From Streptomyces sp. NBC_00377 (GTDB lineage: Bacteria > Actinomycetota > Actinomycetes > Streptomycetales > Streptomycetaceae): a stretch of DNA of 64,000 nucleotides. Below the pieces are notes generated by a model, which had not been told where the DNA came from, did no database searches, and saw only the letters and a program-made list of their open reading frames with translations. The stretch is from contig NZ_CP107958.1 of NCBI RefSeq assembly GCF_036075115.1, positions 3,782,001 to 3,846,000 on the forward strand, given 5' to 3'. The first letter of the stretch is position 1. Every line of letters begins with the position of its first letter. Made by a program: the position numbers and the translations under genes. Below are positions 39,901 through 48,821 of the stretch, piece after piece.

Positions 39901-40716
39901 TCAGCCCCGGTCCTTCTTCCGCTCCTCGGCCAGGTCCAGGGTGTCCGAGGCGGGTGGCGCCTTCACGGTCACGGGCTTGCCGAAGTCGAGGAACGTGATG
40001 GTGAGGTCGAGCTCGCCGTGCCGTCCGAGGCCCTGGGTGCGCAGCCGCCGCGTACGGTCCTCGGCGTCGGTCCACAGGTCGATGGTGAGTTCGTCGACCC
40101 CCATCTTCTCGTACTGGGCGAGACTCTTCTCGGTCCGCTGCCGGACGCTCTTGTCGTCGCCCTTGTAGGAGGCGCGGACGCCGTCGAGGGTGACGGTGCC
40201 CGTGTAGTGGGTGGTGCGGACGCCGTCGACGGTCTCGGAGCCCACCTTCCTCAGGTCCTCGGCCGCGCCGAGGTAGCCGCTCTCGTGGGACGGGTTGTCG
40301 CGGACCTTGTCGGCCGCCAAGCCGGTGTCGACCTTGAGGCCGCCGGGACGGGCCCCCGGCGCCCCGAACGTGACCCAGTGCTTGCCGTCCTGCCCCGCCT
40401 CGTCGCTGCCCAGGTAGAGCACCCCGCCGACCAGCCGGTACTCGCCCGTGCCCCGGCCGGGCCCGCTGAGCACGGTGGACTTCAGGCTCATGGCCGGCGG
40501 CTCGGTGCCGATGGCGGCCTCGGCCTCGACACGGCCCTCCTCCGGGGTGCGGCCGGTCATGCGGTAGCGCAGGGACACGGTCTGCTCAGCCTTCTCCGCG
40601 GCCCGGGCGACGGCCGCCGCGGCGGCAGCGTCACCGCCGCGCTCCACGCCTCCCCCGGCCGCACAACCGGCGACGAGCAGCCCGGACAGCCCGAGCACAC
40701 CCACGTAATACCTCAT
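39901..40716 (-). CDS. LppX/LprAFG-like lipoprotein 1
   Basis: 271 aa. Signal peptide MRYYVGVLGLSGLLVAGC with lipobox LVAGC (Cys18). The body is a beta-rich domain with the pattern seen in LppX_LprAFG proteins: AEKAEQTVSLRYRMTG, GEYRLVGGVLYLGSDE, TTHYTGTVTLDGV, and a closing FLDFGKPVTVKAPPASDTLD. The family carries lipids or lipid-like cargo in mycobacteria; the Streptomyces role is unknown. ATG at 40716 has GGGGGAAG upstream. Tandem with a paralogue. Confidence 0.8.
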   Translation of the reverse strand: MRYYVGVLGLSGLLVAGCAAGGGVERGGDAAAAAAVARAAEKAEQTVSLRYRMTGRTPEEGRVEAEAAIGTEPPAMSLKSTVLSGPGRGTGEYRLVGGVLYLGSDEAGQDGKHWVTFGAPGARPGGLKVDTGLAADKVRDNPSHESGYLGAAEDLRKVGSETVDGVRTTHYTGTVTLDGVRASYKGDDKSVRQRTEKSLAQYEKMGVDELTIDLWTDAEDRTRRLRTQGLGRHGELDLTITFLDFGKPVTVKAPPASDTLDLAEERKKDRG

Positions 40717-40809
40717 CCGACTTCCCCCAGAACCCCGCACAGAGAACGCACGGTCGATGCACAGCAAGACCGTGAAGCTACCCCGGAGGACGGGGAGAGG
40801 TCCCGTGAT

Positions 40810-41727
40810 TTACGAGCCGGCACTCGCCCCCTGCTGCTTCACCAGCTGCGAGAAGTCCGCGGTGTCGCTCGCCGGCGGCACCTCGGCGGAGACCTCGGTG
40901 CCGTAGTCGGTGTAGTACGCGGTCTGGGTGTAGGCGCCCGCCGTGGTCTGGCCCTTCTCGACCTTCTTGACCAGCAGATCGCGGTCGTCGACCCAGATGT
41001 CGACGGTCTCGGTGGTGACGCCCGCCTGCTCCAGCGTCTTCTTCAGATCGTCGAGCTGGCTCCGGTCGAGGCCGGAGTTCTTCTGCGCGAGGTCGGCCAC
41101 GTCCACCGTCCCCGAGTAGTGCGTGGCCCGCTGTCCCCGCACCTTCTCCTCACCCACCTCGCGCACGTCCCCGGAGGCCAGCAGCAGCTTCACCGACTGG
41201 TTCGGGGTGGTGTTCTGCATCTGGTCCTTCAGATACGCGCCGGAGCTGCCTCCGAGACTCTCCAGGTCGTCGTACGCGTACCTGATCCAGTGCCTGCCGC
41301 CGGCCTGCCGCGCGAACGTGTCGCCCATCCTGGCGTAGTAGGCGTCGGGCAGGTAGCGGGCCTCCATCGACGGGGTGCCCATCTGACGCATCGTGTCGGC
41401 CATGGTGCCGCCGGTGTACGTGATGGTGAGGGTGCCGGTGAGGCCGTCCCCCCAGCCGAGAGCGCCGTCGGCGGTCATCGACATCACCGAACCCATGGTC
41501 GTGGCGGACTCCACCTTCGCGGAGTCGGCGCCGTCGGTGGACTTCTCGGCGGTACGCAGGGCGGCGACGGGGCTGAGCCGCGCGCTCCCGTCGTCCCCGC
41601 CCCTGCCGAAGCCGCCGGAACCGTCGGAACCCTCCGAACCGCCGGAACCGCCGCAGGCCGTCAGCCCTGTCAGTAAGGTCACCGCGGCGACCGAGAGGCC
41701 CGCCCGGCGCAGGGTCGTGCGCTTCAT
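40810..41727 (-). CDS. LppX/LprAFG-like lipoprotein 2
   Basis: 305 aa. Signal MKRTTLRRAGLSVAAVTLLT then GLTAC (lipidated Cys25) and a Gly/Ser-rich spacer. Same fold pattern as the downstream gene: VESATTMGSVMSMTADG, GTLTITYTGGTMADTMRQMG, RATHYSGTVDVADL, TVDIWVDDRDLLVKKVEKG, ending PPASDTADFSQL. An ATG five codons upstream (41742) has AGGA nearby and cannot be excluded. The pair probably arose by duplication. Confidence 0.8.
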   Translation of the reverse strand: MKRTTLRRAGLSVAAVTLLTGLTACGGSGGSEGSDGSGGFGRGGDDGSARLSPVAALRTAEKSTDGADSAKVESATTMGSVMSMTADGALGWGDGLTGTLTITYTGGTMADTMRQMGTPSMEARYLPDAYYARMGDTFARQAGGRHWIRYAYDDLESLGGSSGAYLKDQMQNTTPNQSVKLLLASGDVREVGEEKVRGQRATHYSGTVDVADLAQKNSGLDRSQLDDLKKTLEQAGVTTETVDIWVDDRDLLVKKVEKGQTTAGAYTQTAYYTDYGTEVSAEVPPASDTADFSQLVKQQGASAGS

Positions 41728-41812
41728 TCGTCCCACCCCCATGGATTCCTGTCACTGAACGCTAACGCACGGCACTGACAGTCGTACGAGGAAAAAGGCG
41801 TACGGCAAAAGG

Positions 41813-41849
41813 GACGAGCCCCGCACCTCGAAAGGTTGCGGGGCTCGTC
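41813..41849 (-). terminator. Terminator of rplKA
   Basis: A perfect 13-bp stem GACGAGCCCCGCA (41813-41825) / TGCGGGGCTCGTC (41837-41849), followed on the minus strand by CCCTTTTGCC, 26 bases past the rplA stop. Confidence 0.9.
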
Positions 41850-41874
41850 ACCGACTGAGGGTGAGCTGTGGGGC

Positions 41875-42600
41875 TCAGACCGCGGCCGGGTCCTCCTCGA
41901 CGAGGAGGTTGCGGGTGCGGTTCGAGTCGACCGGAATGCCGGGGCCGATCGTGGTGCTGATCGCGGCCTTCTTGATGTACCGACCCTTGGCGGCGGACGG
42001 CTTCAGACGGAGGATCTCCTCCAGGGCCGCGCCGTAGTTCTCCACCAGCTTGGTGTCGTCGAAGGACACCTTGCCGATGATGAAGTGCAGGTTCGAGTGC
42101 TTGTCGACGCGGAACTCGATCTTGCCGCCCTTGATCTCCGTGACGGCCTTGGCCACGTCGGGGGTGACGGTGCCGGTCTTCGGGTTCGGCATCAGACCAC
42201 GCGGACCGAGCACGCGGCCGAGGCGGCCGACCTTGCCCATGAGGTCCGGGGTGGCGACGACGGCGTCGAAGTCCAGACGGCCCTTCGCGACCTCGTCGAT
42301 CAGTTCGTCGGAGCCGACGATGTCGGCGCCCGCGGCCTCCGCGGCCGCAGCACGGTCACCGGTCGCGAAGACCAGGACCCGGGCGGTCTTGCCGGTGCCG
42401 TGCGGCAGGTTCACGGTGCCACGGACCATCTGGTCGGCCTTGCGCGGGTCGACACCCAGGCGGAAGGCGACCTCGACGGTGCCGTCGTACTTGCTGGTGG
42501 AGGTTTCCTTGGCGAGACGGACGGCCTCGAGCGGGGCGTAGAGCTTCTCCCGGTCGACCTTGGCGTCCGCAGCGCGGAGGGACTTGCTGCGCTTGCTCAC
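41875..42600 (-). CDS. rplA: 50S ribosomal protein L1
   Basis: 241 aa. SKRSKSLRAADAKVDREKLY, NLPHGTGKTARVLVFA, VVATPDLMGKVGRLGRVLGP with RGLMPNPKTGTVT, the L1 signature. Forms the mobile L1 stalk. It follows rplK by 86 bases in the usual two-gene unit. Confidence 0.97.
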   Translation of the reverse strand: MSKRSKSLRAADAKVDREKLYAPLEAVRLAKETSTSKYDGTVEVAFRLGVDPRKADQMVRGTVNLPHGTGKTARVLVFATGDRAAAAEAAGADIVGSDELIDEVAKGRLDFDAVVATPDLMGKVGRLGRVLGPRGLMPNPKTGTVTPDVAKAVTEIKGGKIEFRVDKHSNLHFIIGKVSFDDTKLVENYGAALEEILRLKPSAAKGRYIKKAAISTTIGPGIPVDSNRTRNLLVEEDPAAV

Positions 42601-42686
42601 TACTGCTCCTGATGTGTTCTGAGGAGTCGTGGTACGGGCCGAGCAGGCCCTGCCACGGTGCTACGAAGGTGCTACGGGGCTGGGGA

Positions 42687-43121
42687 TCAGCCCTCGACCG
42701 TGATGCCCATGGAGCGGGCGGTGCCAGCGATGATCTTCGACGCGGCGTCGAGGTCGTTGGCGTTCAGGTCGGGGAGCTTGGTCGTGGCGATCTCACGGAC
42801 CTGCGCCTCGGTGATCTTGGCGACCTTGGTCTTGTGCGGCTCGCCCGAGCCCTTCTCGACACCAGCGGCCTTGAGGATCATCTTCGCGGCCGGCGGCGTC
42901 TTGGTGATGAAGGTGAAGGAGCGGTCCTCGTAGACCGTGATCTCCACCGGGATCACCCAGCCACGCTGCGACTCGGTCGCGGCGTTGTAGGCCTTGCAGA
43001 ACTCCATGATGTTGACGCCGTGCTGGCCGAGCGCGGGGCCGACCGGCGGCGCGGGGTTGGCCGCACCGGCGTTGATCTGGAGCTTGATGAGCCCCGTGAC
43101 CTTCTTCTTCTTGGGAGGCAT
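42687..43121 (-). CDS. rplK: 50S ribosomal protein L11
   Basis: 144 aa. [20 protein letters not shown] then [20 protein letters not shown], whose Pro-rich turn is the thiostrepton contact region and is unaltered. C-terminal RNA-binding part ends with [10 protein letters not shown]. Transcribed from its own predicted promoter after the nusG terminator. Confidence 0.97.
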
Positions 43122-43193
43122 TGCTCTCTCCGGGTCCTAGTGAGAGTTTTGAGCCGTCCGGTCCGGATGATCCGGATGGAGGCATACCGCACA

Positions 43194-43221
43194 ACGATAA
43201 CGGGTATCCTTGCGCGGCCAA
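43194..43221 (-). promoter_or_regulatory. Candidate promoter of rplKA
   Basis: Minus-strand TTGGCC (43216-43221), 16-base spacer, TATCGT (43194-43199), starting immediately after the T run of the nusG terminator. Confidence 0.55.
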
Positions 43222-43264
43222 AAACCGAGCAGGTCAGACAGCCTGTGGAAGCCTGTCTGACCTG
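43222..43264 (-). terminator. Terminator of secE-nusG
   Basis: A perfect 12-bp stem CAGGTCAGACAG (43230-43241) / CTGTCTGACCTG (43253-43264), followed on the minus strand by GCTCGGTTTTT. A classical intrinsic terminator. Confidence 0.85.
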
Positions 43265-43296
43265 ATCGGAGGCTTGTGCTCCAGAGGAAGCCGAAG

Positions 43297-44163
43297 CTAG
43301 TTCTTCTGGATCTGGTCGAAGCTCAGCTCGACCGGGGTCTCGCGGCCGAAGATCTCGACGAGGCCCTTGACCTTCTTCGAGTCGGCGTTGATCTCGTTGA
43401 TCGTGGCCTGGAGCGTGGCGAACGGGCCGTCGGTGACGGTGACCGAGTCGCCCACTTCGAAGTCCAGCACCTGGACCTCGACCTTGCGGGCCGGAGCCGG
43501 CTTGCCCTCGGCCTCGGCGGCCTCACGCGCGGCCTTCTCCTCGGCCTCCGGAGCGAGCATCTTGACGATCTCGTCCAGCGTCAGCGGGTACGGGTCGTAC
43601 GCGTTGCCCACGAAGCCGGTGACACCGGGGGTGTTGCGGACGACGCCCCAGGACTCGTTCGTCAGGTCCATGCGCACCAGCACGTAGCCGGGGAGCTTGT
43701 TCTGACGGATGGTCTTGCGGTCGCCGTTCTTGATCTGGACGACCTCTTCCTGCGGCACCTCGGCCTGGAAGATGTAGTCCTCGACGTTCAGCGAGACGGC
43801 GCGCTGCTCCAGGTTGGTCTTCACGCGGTTCTCGTAGCCGGCGTAGGTGTGGATGACGTACCACTCGCCGGGGAGGGTGCGCAGCTCCTCGCGCAGGGCG
43901 ACAACGGGGTCGACGGGCTCGGCCGGCTCTTCCTCGGCCTCGTCGACGACGTCCTCGGACTCGACGTCCTCGTCGGCTTCCTCGTCCTCGTCGGCGTTGA
44001 CGTCCTCGTCCTCGACGTGGAGTGCGGCTTCCTCCGCGGGTTCACCCGCTTCGGCCTCGGCAGCCTCGAACTCGTCCACCTCGTCAGCGCCCTCGACGAT
44101 GTCGAGCTCGTCGTCCACGGACTCGTCCGGCTCGATGGCGTCGTTCAGGTTCTGGTCAGACAC
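43297..44163 (-). CDS. nusG: Transcription termination/antitermination factor NusG, acidic N-extension
   Basis: 288 aa, against about 180 for E. coli. The NGN domain starts at residue 101 (WYVIHTYAGYENRVKTNLEQ) and contains LPGYVLVRMDLTNESWGVVR; an Ala/Glu linker with Lys follows and then the KOW domain (FEVGDSVTVTDGPFATLQAT). The first 100 residues are very rich in Glu and Asp. This extension is common in actinomycetes; its function is not known to me. 80 bases after secE. Confidence 0.96.
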   Translation of the reverse strand: MSDQNLNDAIEPDESVDDELDIVEGADEVDEFEAAEAEAGEPAEEAALHVEDEDVNADEDEEADEDVESEDVVDEAEEEPAEPVDPVVALREELRTLPGEWYVIHTYAGYENRVKTNLEQRAVSLNVEDYIFQAEVPQEEVVQIKNGDRKTIRQNKLPGYVLVRMDLTNESWGVVRNTPGVTGFVGNAYDPYPLTLDEIVKMLAPEAEEKAAREAAEAEGKPAPARKVEVQVLDFEVGDSVTVTDGPFATLQATINEINADSKKVKGLVEIFGRETPVELSFDQIQKN

Positions 44164-44243
44164 GGTGGCTGCTTCTTCCTGGATACATAGGGGTGGAACA
44201 TGCGAAAGGGGCGCCGGATACCTCGGCGCCCTTCGCTCTAGGC

Positions 44244-44531
44244 TCAGCCAAAGACGTACTTGGCGGCGTGGCTGAGTCCATAGTCAATCACGGTCACCAG
44301 GCCGATCATGATGACGACGAAGACAATCACCACGGTCGTGTACGTCGTCAGCTGACTCCGCGTGGGCCATACGACCTTGCGGAGCTCCGCGACGATCTGG
44401 CGATAGAAGAGCGCGAGACGCTTCAGCGGGCCCTTCTTGGCGCGCTTGCCGCCCTTGCGGGTCTTCTTCTGCGCCTCAGGCACCTCGTCCTGGGCATCAG
44501 GCGTGTCGATGGAGCCCACGGCATCCGCCAT
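44244..44531 (-). CDS. secE: Preprotein translocase subunit SecE
   Basis: 95 aa. A Lys/Arg-rich cytoplasmic start (KKTRKGGKRAKKGPLKRLAL), the amphipathic YRQIVAELRKVVWPTRSQL typical of SecE, and one membrane helix at about 68-88 (VVIVFVVIMIGLVTVIDYGL). Clamps SecY (11091-12404). Confidence 0.95.
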   Translation of the reverse strand: MADAVGSIDTPDAQDEVPEAQKKTRKGGKRAKKGPLKRLALFYRQIVAELRKVVWPTRSQLTTYTTVVIVFVVIMIGLVTVIDYGLSHAAKYVFG

Positions 44532-44644
44532 TCGTCCTCACCTGTTCCCGGGTCGTGGCCGTGCCGCGCCCGGTCTGAGCCGCACGGCGATGCATTGCTG
44601 GACGTACATGCGCTGCGCACACATCCTGGTGACGGAGTGTGTAG

Positions 44645-44717
44645 CAGGGCCGGAGGGACTTGAACCCCCAACCGCTGGTTTTGGAGACCAGTGCTCTACC
44701 AATTGAGCTACGACCCT
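44645..44717 (-). tRNA. tRNA-Trp (CCA)
   Basis: 73 bases. 5' AGGGTCG pairs with 3' CGGCCCT (one G-U), discriminator G. The anticodon arm is CTGGT-CTCCAAA-ACCAG, anticodon CCA; the T-arm contains GGTTCAAGTCC. No encoded CCA end. It lies 113 bases upstream of secE and probably shares its transcript. Confidence 0.95.
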
Positions 44718-44802
44718 TTGTGTGTTCCCCAACGTACCGCATCCGACCGAGTGCTCGGTGTGCACCCGATGTGGCACGGCTGTTGGAGGCCAACGACGTG
44801 TG

Positions 44803-44832
44803 AGTGTACGTGGTCTGGAGCGCCTCGTCGAA
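44803..44832 (-). promoter_or_regulatory. Promoter of tRNA-Trp / secE-nusG
   Basis: Minus-strand TTCGAC (44827-44832), 18-base spacer, TACACT (44803-44808), about 80 bases before the tRNA. Confidence 0.6.
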
Positions 44833-44932
44833 CGGAAAGCGTCCTTGATCGGAATCACTCTGATGTTCAGTCGGCTGACCAGTCCGTGAAACCCGTGTGC
44901 CGGGCGGGTTTCCGGTCTGAAACCATGGGCCC

Positions 44933-46159
44933 ATGAGCGCTGCAACCCCTCCCACCGAGCGCCGGGTCTCCGCCCGCGTCGGCGCGATCTCCGAGTCCGC
45001 GACCCTTGCCGTGGACGCCAAGGCAAAGGCCCTGAAGGCCGCCGGGCGTCCGGTGATCGGCTTCGGCGCCGGCGAGCCCGACTTCCCGACCCCGGACTAC
45101 GTCGTCGAGGCGGCCGTCGAGGCCTGCAAGAACCCGAAGTACCACCGCTACACACCGGCCGGTGGTCTCCCCGAGCTGAAGGCCGCGATCGCCGAGAAGA
45201 CGCTGCGTGATTCGGGTTACGAGGTGGACCCCTCGCAGATCCTGGTCACCAACGGCGGCAAGCAGGCCATCTACAACGCCTTCGCCGCGATCCTCGACCC
45301 GGGCGACGAGGTCATCGTCCCGGCGCCCTACTGGACGACGTACCCGGAGTCGATCCGGCTGGCCGGCGGTGTCCCGGTGGAGGTCGTGGCCGACGAGACG
45401 ACGGGTTACCGGGTCTCGGTCGAGCAGCTGGAGGCGGCCCGCACGGAGAACACGAAGGTCGTGCTCTTCGTCTCCCCGTCCAACCCGACGGGCGCGGTCT
45501 ACAGCGCCGAGGACGCCGAGGCGATCGGCCGCTGGGCCGTCGAGCACGGCCTGTGGGTGATGACGGACGAGATCTACGAGCACCTCGTCTACGGCGGCGC
45601 GGAGTTCACCTCGCTGCCGGGGATCCTGCCCGAGCTGCGCGACAAGTGCGTGGTCGTCAACGGCGTCGCCAAGACGTACGCGATGACCGGCTGGCGGGTG
45701 GGCTGGATCATCGGCCCCAAGGACGTCGTCAAGGCCGCGACGAACCTCCAGTCGCACGCCACTTCCAACGTCTCCAACGTGGCGCAGGTCGCCGCGCTGG
45801 CCGCCGTCTCCGGTGACCTGTCGGCCGTCGAGAAGATGCGTGAGGCGTTCGACCGCCGCCGCAGGACCATGGTGCGGATGCTCAACGAGATCGACGGCGT
45901 GTTCTGCCCGGAGCCCGAGGGCGCGTTCTACGCGTACCCCTCGGTGAAGGGGCTGCTCGGCAAGGAGATCCGCGGCAGGCGTCCGCAGGACTCGGTCGAG
46001 CTGGCCGCGCTCATCCTGGAGGAGTCCGAGGTCGCGGTCGTCCCGGGCGAGGCCTTCGGCACCCCGGGCTACCTGCGTCTGTCGTACGCGCTGGGTGACG
46101 AGGACCTCGTCGAGGGCGTGAGCCGCATCCAGAAGCTGCTGGCGGAGGCCAGGGACTGA
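44933..46159 (+). CDS. Aspartate-type aminotransferase, PLP-dependent (class I)
   Basis: 408 aa. Transfers an amino group between aspartate (or another amino acid) and a 2-oxoacid. Fold-type I signs: VIGFGAGEPDFPTPDYVVEA, TNGGKQAIYNAF, the VSPSNPTGAVYSAED segment, and the PLP lysine in NGVAKTYAMTGWRVGW (about residue 248). Close to AspC/PatA of actinomycetes, but exact substrate is uncertain. Faces away from tRNA-Trp; upstream of the adenosine deaminase gene by 122 bases. Confidence 0.9.
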   Translation: MSAATPPTERRVSARVGAISESATLAVDAKAKALKAAGRPVIGFGAGEPDFPTPDYVVEAAVEACKNPKYHRYTPAGGLPELKAAIAEKTLRDSGYEVDPSQILVTNGGKQAIYNAFAAILDPGDEVIVPAPYWTTYPESIRLAGGVPVEVVADETTGYRVSVEQLEAARTENTKVVLFVSPSNPTGAVYSAEDAEAIGRWAVEHGLWVMTDEIYEHLVYGGAEFTSLPGILPELRDKCVVVNGVAKTYAMTGWRVGWIIGPKDVVKAATNLQSHATSNVSNVAQVAALAAVSGDLSAVEKMREAFDRRRRTMVRMLNEIDGVFCPEPEGAFYAYPSVKGLLGKEIRGRRPQDSVELAALILEESEVAVVPGEAFGTPGYLRLSYALGDEDLVEGVSRIQKLLAEARD

Positions 46160-46281
46160 CCCCTCGCACGAGTGGTCGGCGGGCCGTCTCCTTCGGGAGG
46201 CGGCCCGTTGCTTTGTGCGAGCAAGACCACGATCGGGGAAAGCGGTACCGGGACGACCGCAAGGTACGGCAGGATCCTTGG

Positions 46282-47313
46282 ATGGAGCGTGTACGTGATG
46301 TCTCTGAGCTGCCGAAGGCCCATCTGCACCTGCACTTCACCGGGTCGATGCGGGCCACCACCGTGCTGGAGCTGGCCGACAAGTACGGCGTGCACCTGCC
46401 GGAGGCGCTGACCGAGGCGCTGACCAGCGGGGAGCCGCCGAGACTGCGGGCCACGGACGAACGGGGCTGGTTCCGCTTCCAGCGCCTGTACGACGCGGCC
46501 CGGTCGTGTGTGCGGGAGCCGGAGGACATCCAGCGGCTGGTGCGCGAGGCCGCCGAGGAGGACCTGAGGGACGGTTCGGGCTGGCTGGAGATCCAGGTGG
46601 ACCCGACGTCGTACGCACCCCGGCTGGGCGGGCTCATCCCGGCGCTGGAGATCATCCTCGACGCGGTGGAGACGGCGTCGCGCGACACCGGGCTCGGCAT
46701 GCGGGTAGTGGTCGCGGCGAACCGGATGAAGCACCCGCTGGACGCCCGCACCCTGGCCCGGCTGGCCGTGCGGTACGCGGACCGCGGAGTGGTCGGTTTC
46801 GGGCTGTCGAACGACGAACGCCGGGGCATGGCGAGGGACTTCGACCGGGCGTTCGCGATCGCCCGGGAGGGCGGGCTGCTGTCCGCCCCGCACGGCGGTG
46901 AGCTGACCGGCCCGTCGTCCGTCCGCGACTGCCTGGACGACCTGGCCGCGACCCGGCTGGGCCACGGCGTACGCGCGGCCGAGGACCCCCGGCTGCTGAA
47001 GAGGCTCGCCGACCGGGGCGTGACCTGCGAGGTGTGCCCCGCGTCGAACGTGGCGCTGGGGGTGTACGAGAAGCCGGAGGACGTTCCGCTGCGGACGCTC
47101 TTCGAGGCGGGGGTGCCGATGGCGCTGGGCGCCGACGACCCGCTGCTGTTCGGCTCGCGACTGGCGGCCCAGTACGACATCGCCCGCCGGCACCATGCCT
47201 TCACCGACCAGGAGTTGGCGGAACTGGCCCGGCAGTCGGTACGGGGCTCGGCAGCACCGGAGGGGGTCAGGGCGAAGCTGCTGGCGGGCGTGGACGACTG
47301 GCTGGCTTCCTGA
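46282..47313 (+). CDS. Adenosine deaminase family protein
   Basis: 343 aa. Hydrolytic deamination of adenosine is the family reaction. Motifs: PKAHLHLHFTGSMR (metal His pair, residues ~12-25), SAPHGGE in place of the usual HAGE (His and Glu kept), RLGHGVR, CEVCPASNVALG and ALGADDPLLFG (catalytic Asp). ATG at 46282 has AGGA nine bases upstream; an open frame 23 codons longer has no homology. Converges on murB. Confidence 0.9.
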   Translation: MERVRDVSELPKAHLHLHFTGSMRATTVLELADKYGVHLPEALTEALTSGEPPRLRATDERGWFRFQRLYDAARSCVREPEDIQRLVREAAEEDLRDGSGWLEIQVDPTSYAPRLGGLIPALEIILDAVETASRDTGLGMRVVVAANRMKHPLDARTLARLAVRYADRGVVGFGLSNDERRGMARDFDRAFAIAREGGLLSAPHGGELTGPSSVRDCLDDLAATRLGHGVRAAEDPRLLKRLADRGVTCEVCPASNVALGVYEKPEDVPLRTLFEAGVPMALGADDPLLFGSRLAAQYDIARRHHAFTDQELAELARQSVRGSAAPEGVRAKLLAGVDDWLAS

Positions 47314-47520
47314 CCGCTCAGCCGGCTATGCCCGCCCGGAGGGCGCGCGCCAGGCGTGCGCGGACCCCACTCGGTGCCGCCGACGGTGGTCGACGCGGGG
47401 ACGGTCGAGCAGGGGGCAGGGGTGGCCCACCGAGGCCGCCCGCCGGCCGTCGGGAACCGAGGATGCCGGGGGCGTTCGTCGTCGACGGTGCGCCGTGCGG
47501 CCCCCGGGACCGCTCAGGGC

Positions 47521-48576
47521 TCACAGCCCGACGCCCACCATCACCGGCTCGTTGACCAGCGTGACCCCGAAGGCCTCGCGCACCCCGGCCACGACCTCGC
47601 GGGCCAGCGCCAGCAGGTCCTCCGTGGTGGCCGCGCCGCGGTTGGTGAGGGCGAGGGTGTGCTTGGTGGAGATCCGGGCGGGCCCGCCGCCGTACCCCTT
47701 GGTGAAGCCCGCCCTGTCGATCAGCCAGGCCGCGGAGGTCTTGGTGCGACCCGCTCCCGCCGGGTAGGCGGGCGGCTCCACGCCGTCGCCCAGGCGCTCC
47801 TTCACGCGTGCGTGGAACAGGGCGAAGTCGGCGTCGGTGAGGATCGGGTTGGTGAAGAAGGAACCGGCCGACCAGGTGTCGTGGTCCGCGGGGTCCAGGA
47901 CCATGCCCTTACCGGCGCGCAGCTTCAGCACGGTCTCGCGGGCCGCTTCGAGCGGCACCCGGTCCCCGGGCTCGACGCCCAGCGCGCGTGCCGTCTCGGC
48001 GTACTTCAGGGGCGTCGACAGCCCGTCGGCGTCCTCGAGGTCGAACCGGACGCGCAGGACGACATACCGCTCGGGGTCGGCCTTGAAGCGGCTGTGACGG
48101 TAGGAGAAGGCGCACTCCTCATTGGTGAGCGTGACGGTCTCACCCGCCCGGCGGTCGTAGGCGATCACCTCGGTGATCGTCGTGGCGACCTCCTGACCGT
48201 ACGCCCCGACGTTCTGGATCGGAGTCGCGCCCGCCGAGCCGGGGATGCCGGCCAGACACTCGACGCCGGCCAGCCCGGCCGCCACGGTGCGGGCGACGGC
48301 GTCGCTCCAGACCTCGCCCGCGGCCAGCTCCAGCTTCGTCCCGAGGAGTTCGCAGCCGCGCGTGGCGATGCGCAGGGCGGTGCCCTCGAAGCCCTTGTCG
48401 CCGATGACAAGGTTCGAGCCACCGCCCACGATCAGCAGCGGCGTGCCGTCGGCGTCGGCCTCGCGCACGGCGGCGATCACCTCGGCGTCGGTCGTCGCGG
48501 TCACCAGCCTGGTGGCGGGACCGCCCAGCCGGAAGGTGGTCAGCGGGGCGAGCGGGGCGTCCTGGAGTTCCTGCAC
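47521..48576 (-). CDS. murB: UDP-N-acetylmuramate dehydrogenase MurB
   Basis: 351 aa, FAD enzyme that reduces UDP-GlcNAc-enolpyruvate to UDP-MurNAc using NADPH. Motifs: TFRLGGPATRLV, LIVGGGSNLVIGDKGFEG (FAD), GIPGSAGATPIQNVGAYGQE, FSYRHSRFK, and SAGSFFTNPIL with the catalytic Ser. GTG at 48576 starts (V)QELQDAPLAPLTTFRLGG; the frame continues 234 codons upstream but that part overlaps the MFS gene antiphase and is not MurB. Together with glmM it supplies peptidoglycan precursors. Confidence 0.95.
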   Translation of the reverse strand: MQELQDAPLAPLTTFRLGGPATRLVTATTDAEVIAAVREADADGTPLLIVGGGSNLVIGDKGFEGTALRIATRGCELLGTKLELAAGEVWSDAVARTVAAGLAGVECLAGIPGSAGATPIQNVGAYGQEVATTITEVIAYDRRAGETVTLTNEECAFSYRHSRFKADPERYVVLRVRFDLEDADGLSTPLKYAETARALGVEPGDRVPLEAARETVLKLRAGKGMVLDPADHDTWSAGSFFTNPILTDADFALFHARVKERLGDGVEPPAYPAGAGRTKTSAAWLIDRAGFTKGYGGGPARISTKHTLALTNRGAATTEDLLALAREVVAGVREAFGVTLVNEPVMVGVGL

Positions 48577-48742
48577 GCGCCCCAGCCTACGAGACACCAC
48601 CGACAGCGCCGCTCTCCCCCGGCCCCGACAACCGACTGTCACGCTGTCCTTCCCGGCCCCGAGAGCCGGACCGCCGTCCCGGCCTCCCCGGCCCCGCCGG
48701 CCGGACCGCCGTCGGCCCGCTCGCCGCGCGACCGCCGAGCGT

Positions 48743-48802
48743 CCACGCACGCGCGCGTACGGCCCCGCCGAGGTGGACGGGGCCGTACGCGCGCGTGCGT
48801 GG
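48743..48802 (-). terminator. 25-bp perfect hairpin after the MFS gene
   Basis: Arms of 25 bases at 48743-48767 and 48778-48802 are exact reverse complements (start CCACGCACGCGCGCGTACGG), loop CGAGGTGGA-like 10 bases. It starts 20 bases past the MFS stop and shields murB from read-through. Exceptionally long for a terminator; no T run follows. Confidence 0.8.
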
Positions 48803-48821
48803 TGTCTTCGGTGCCGTGGTC

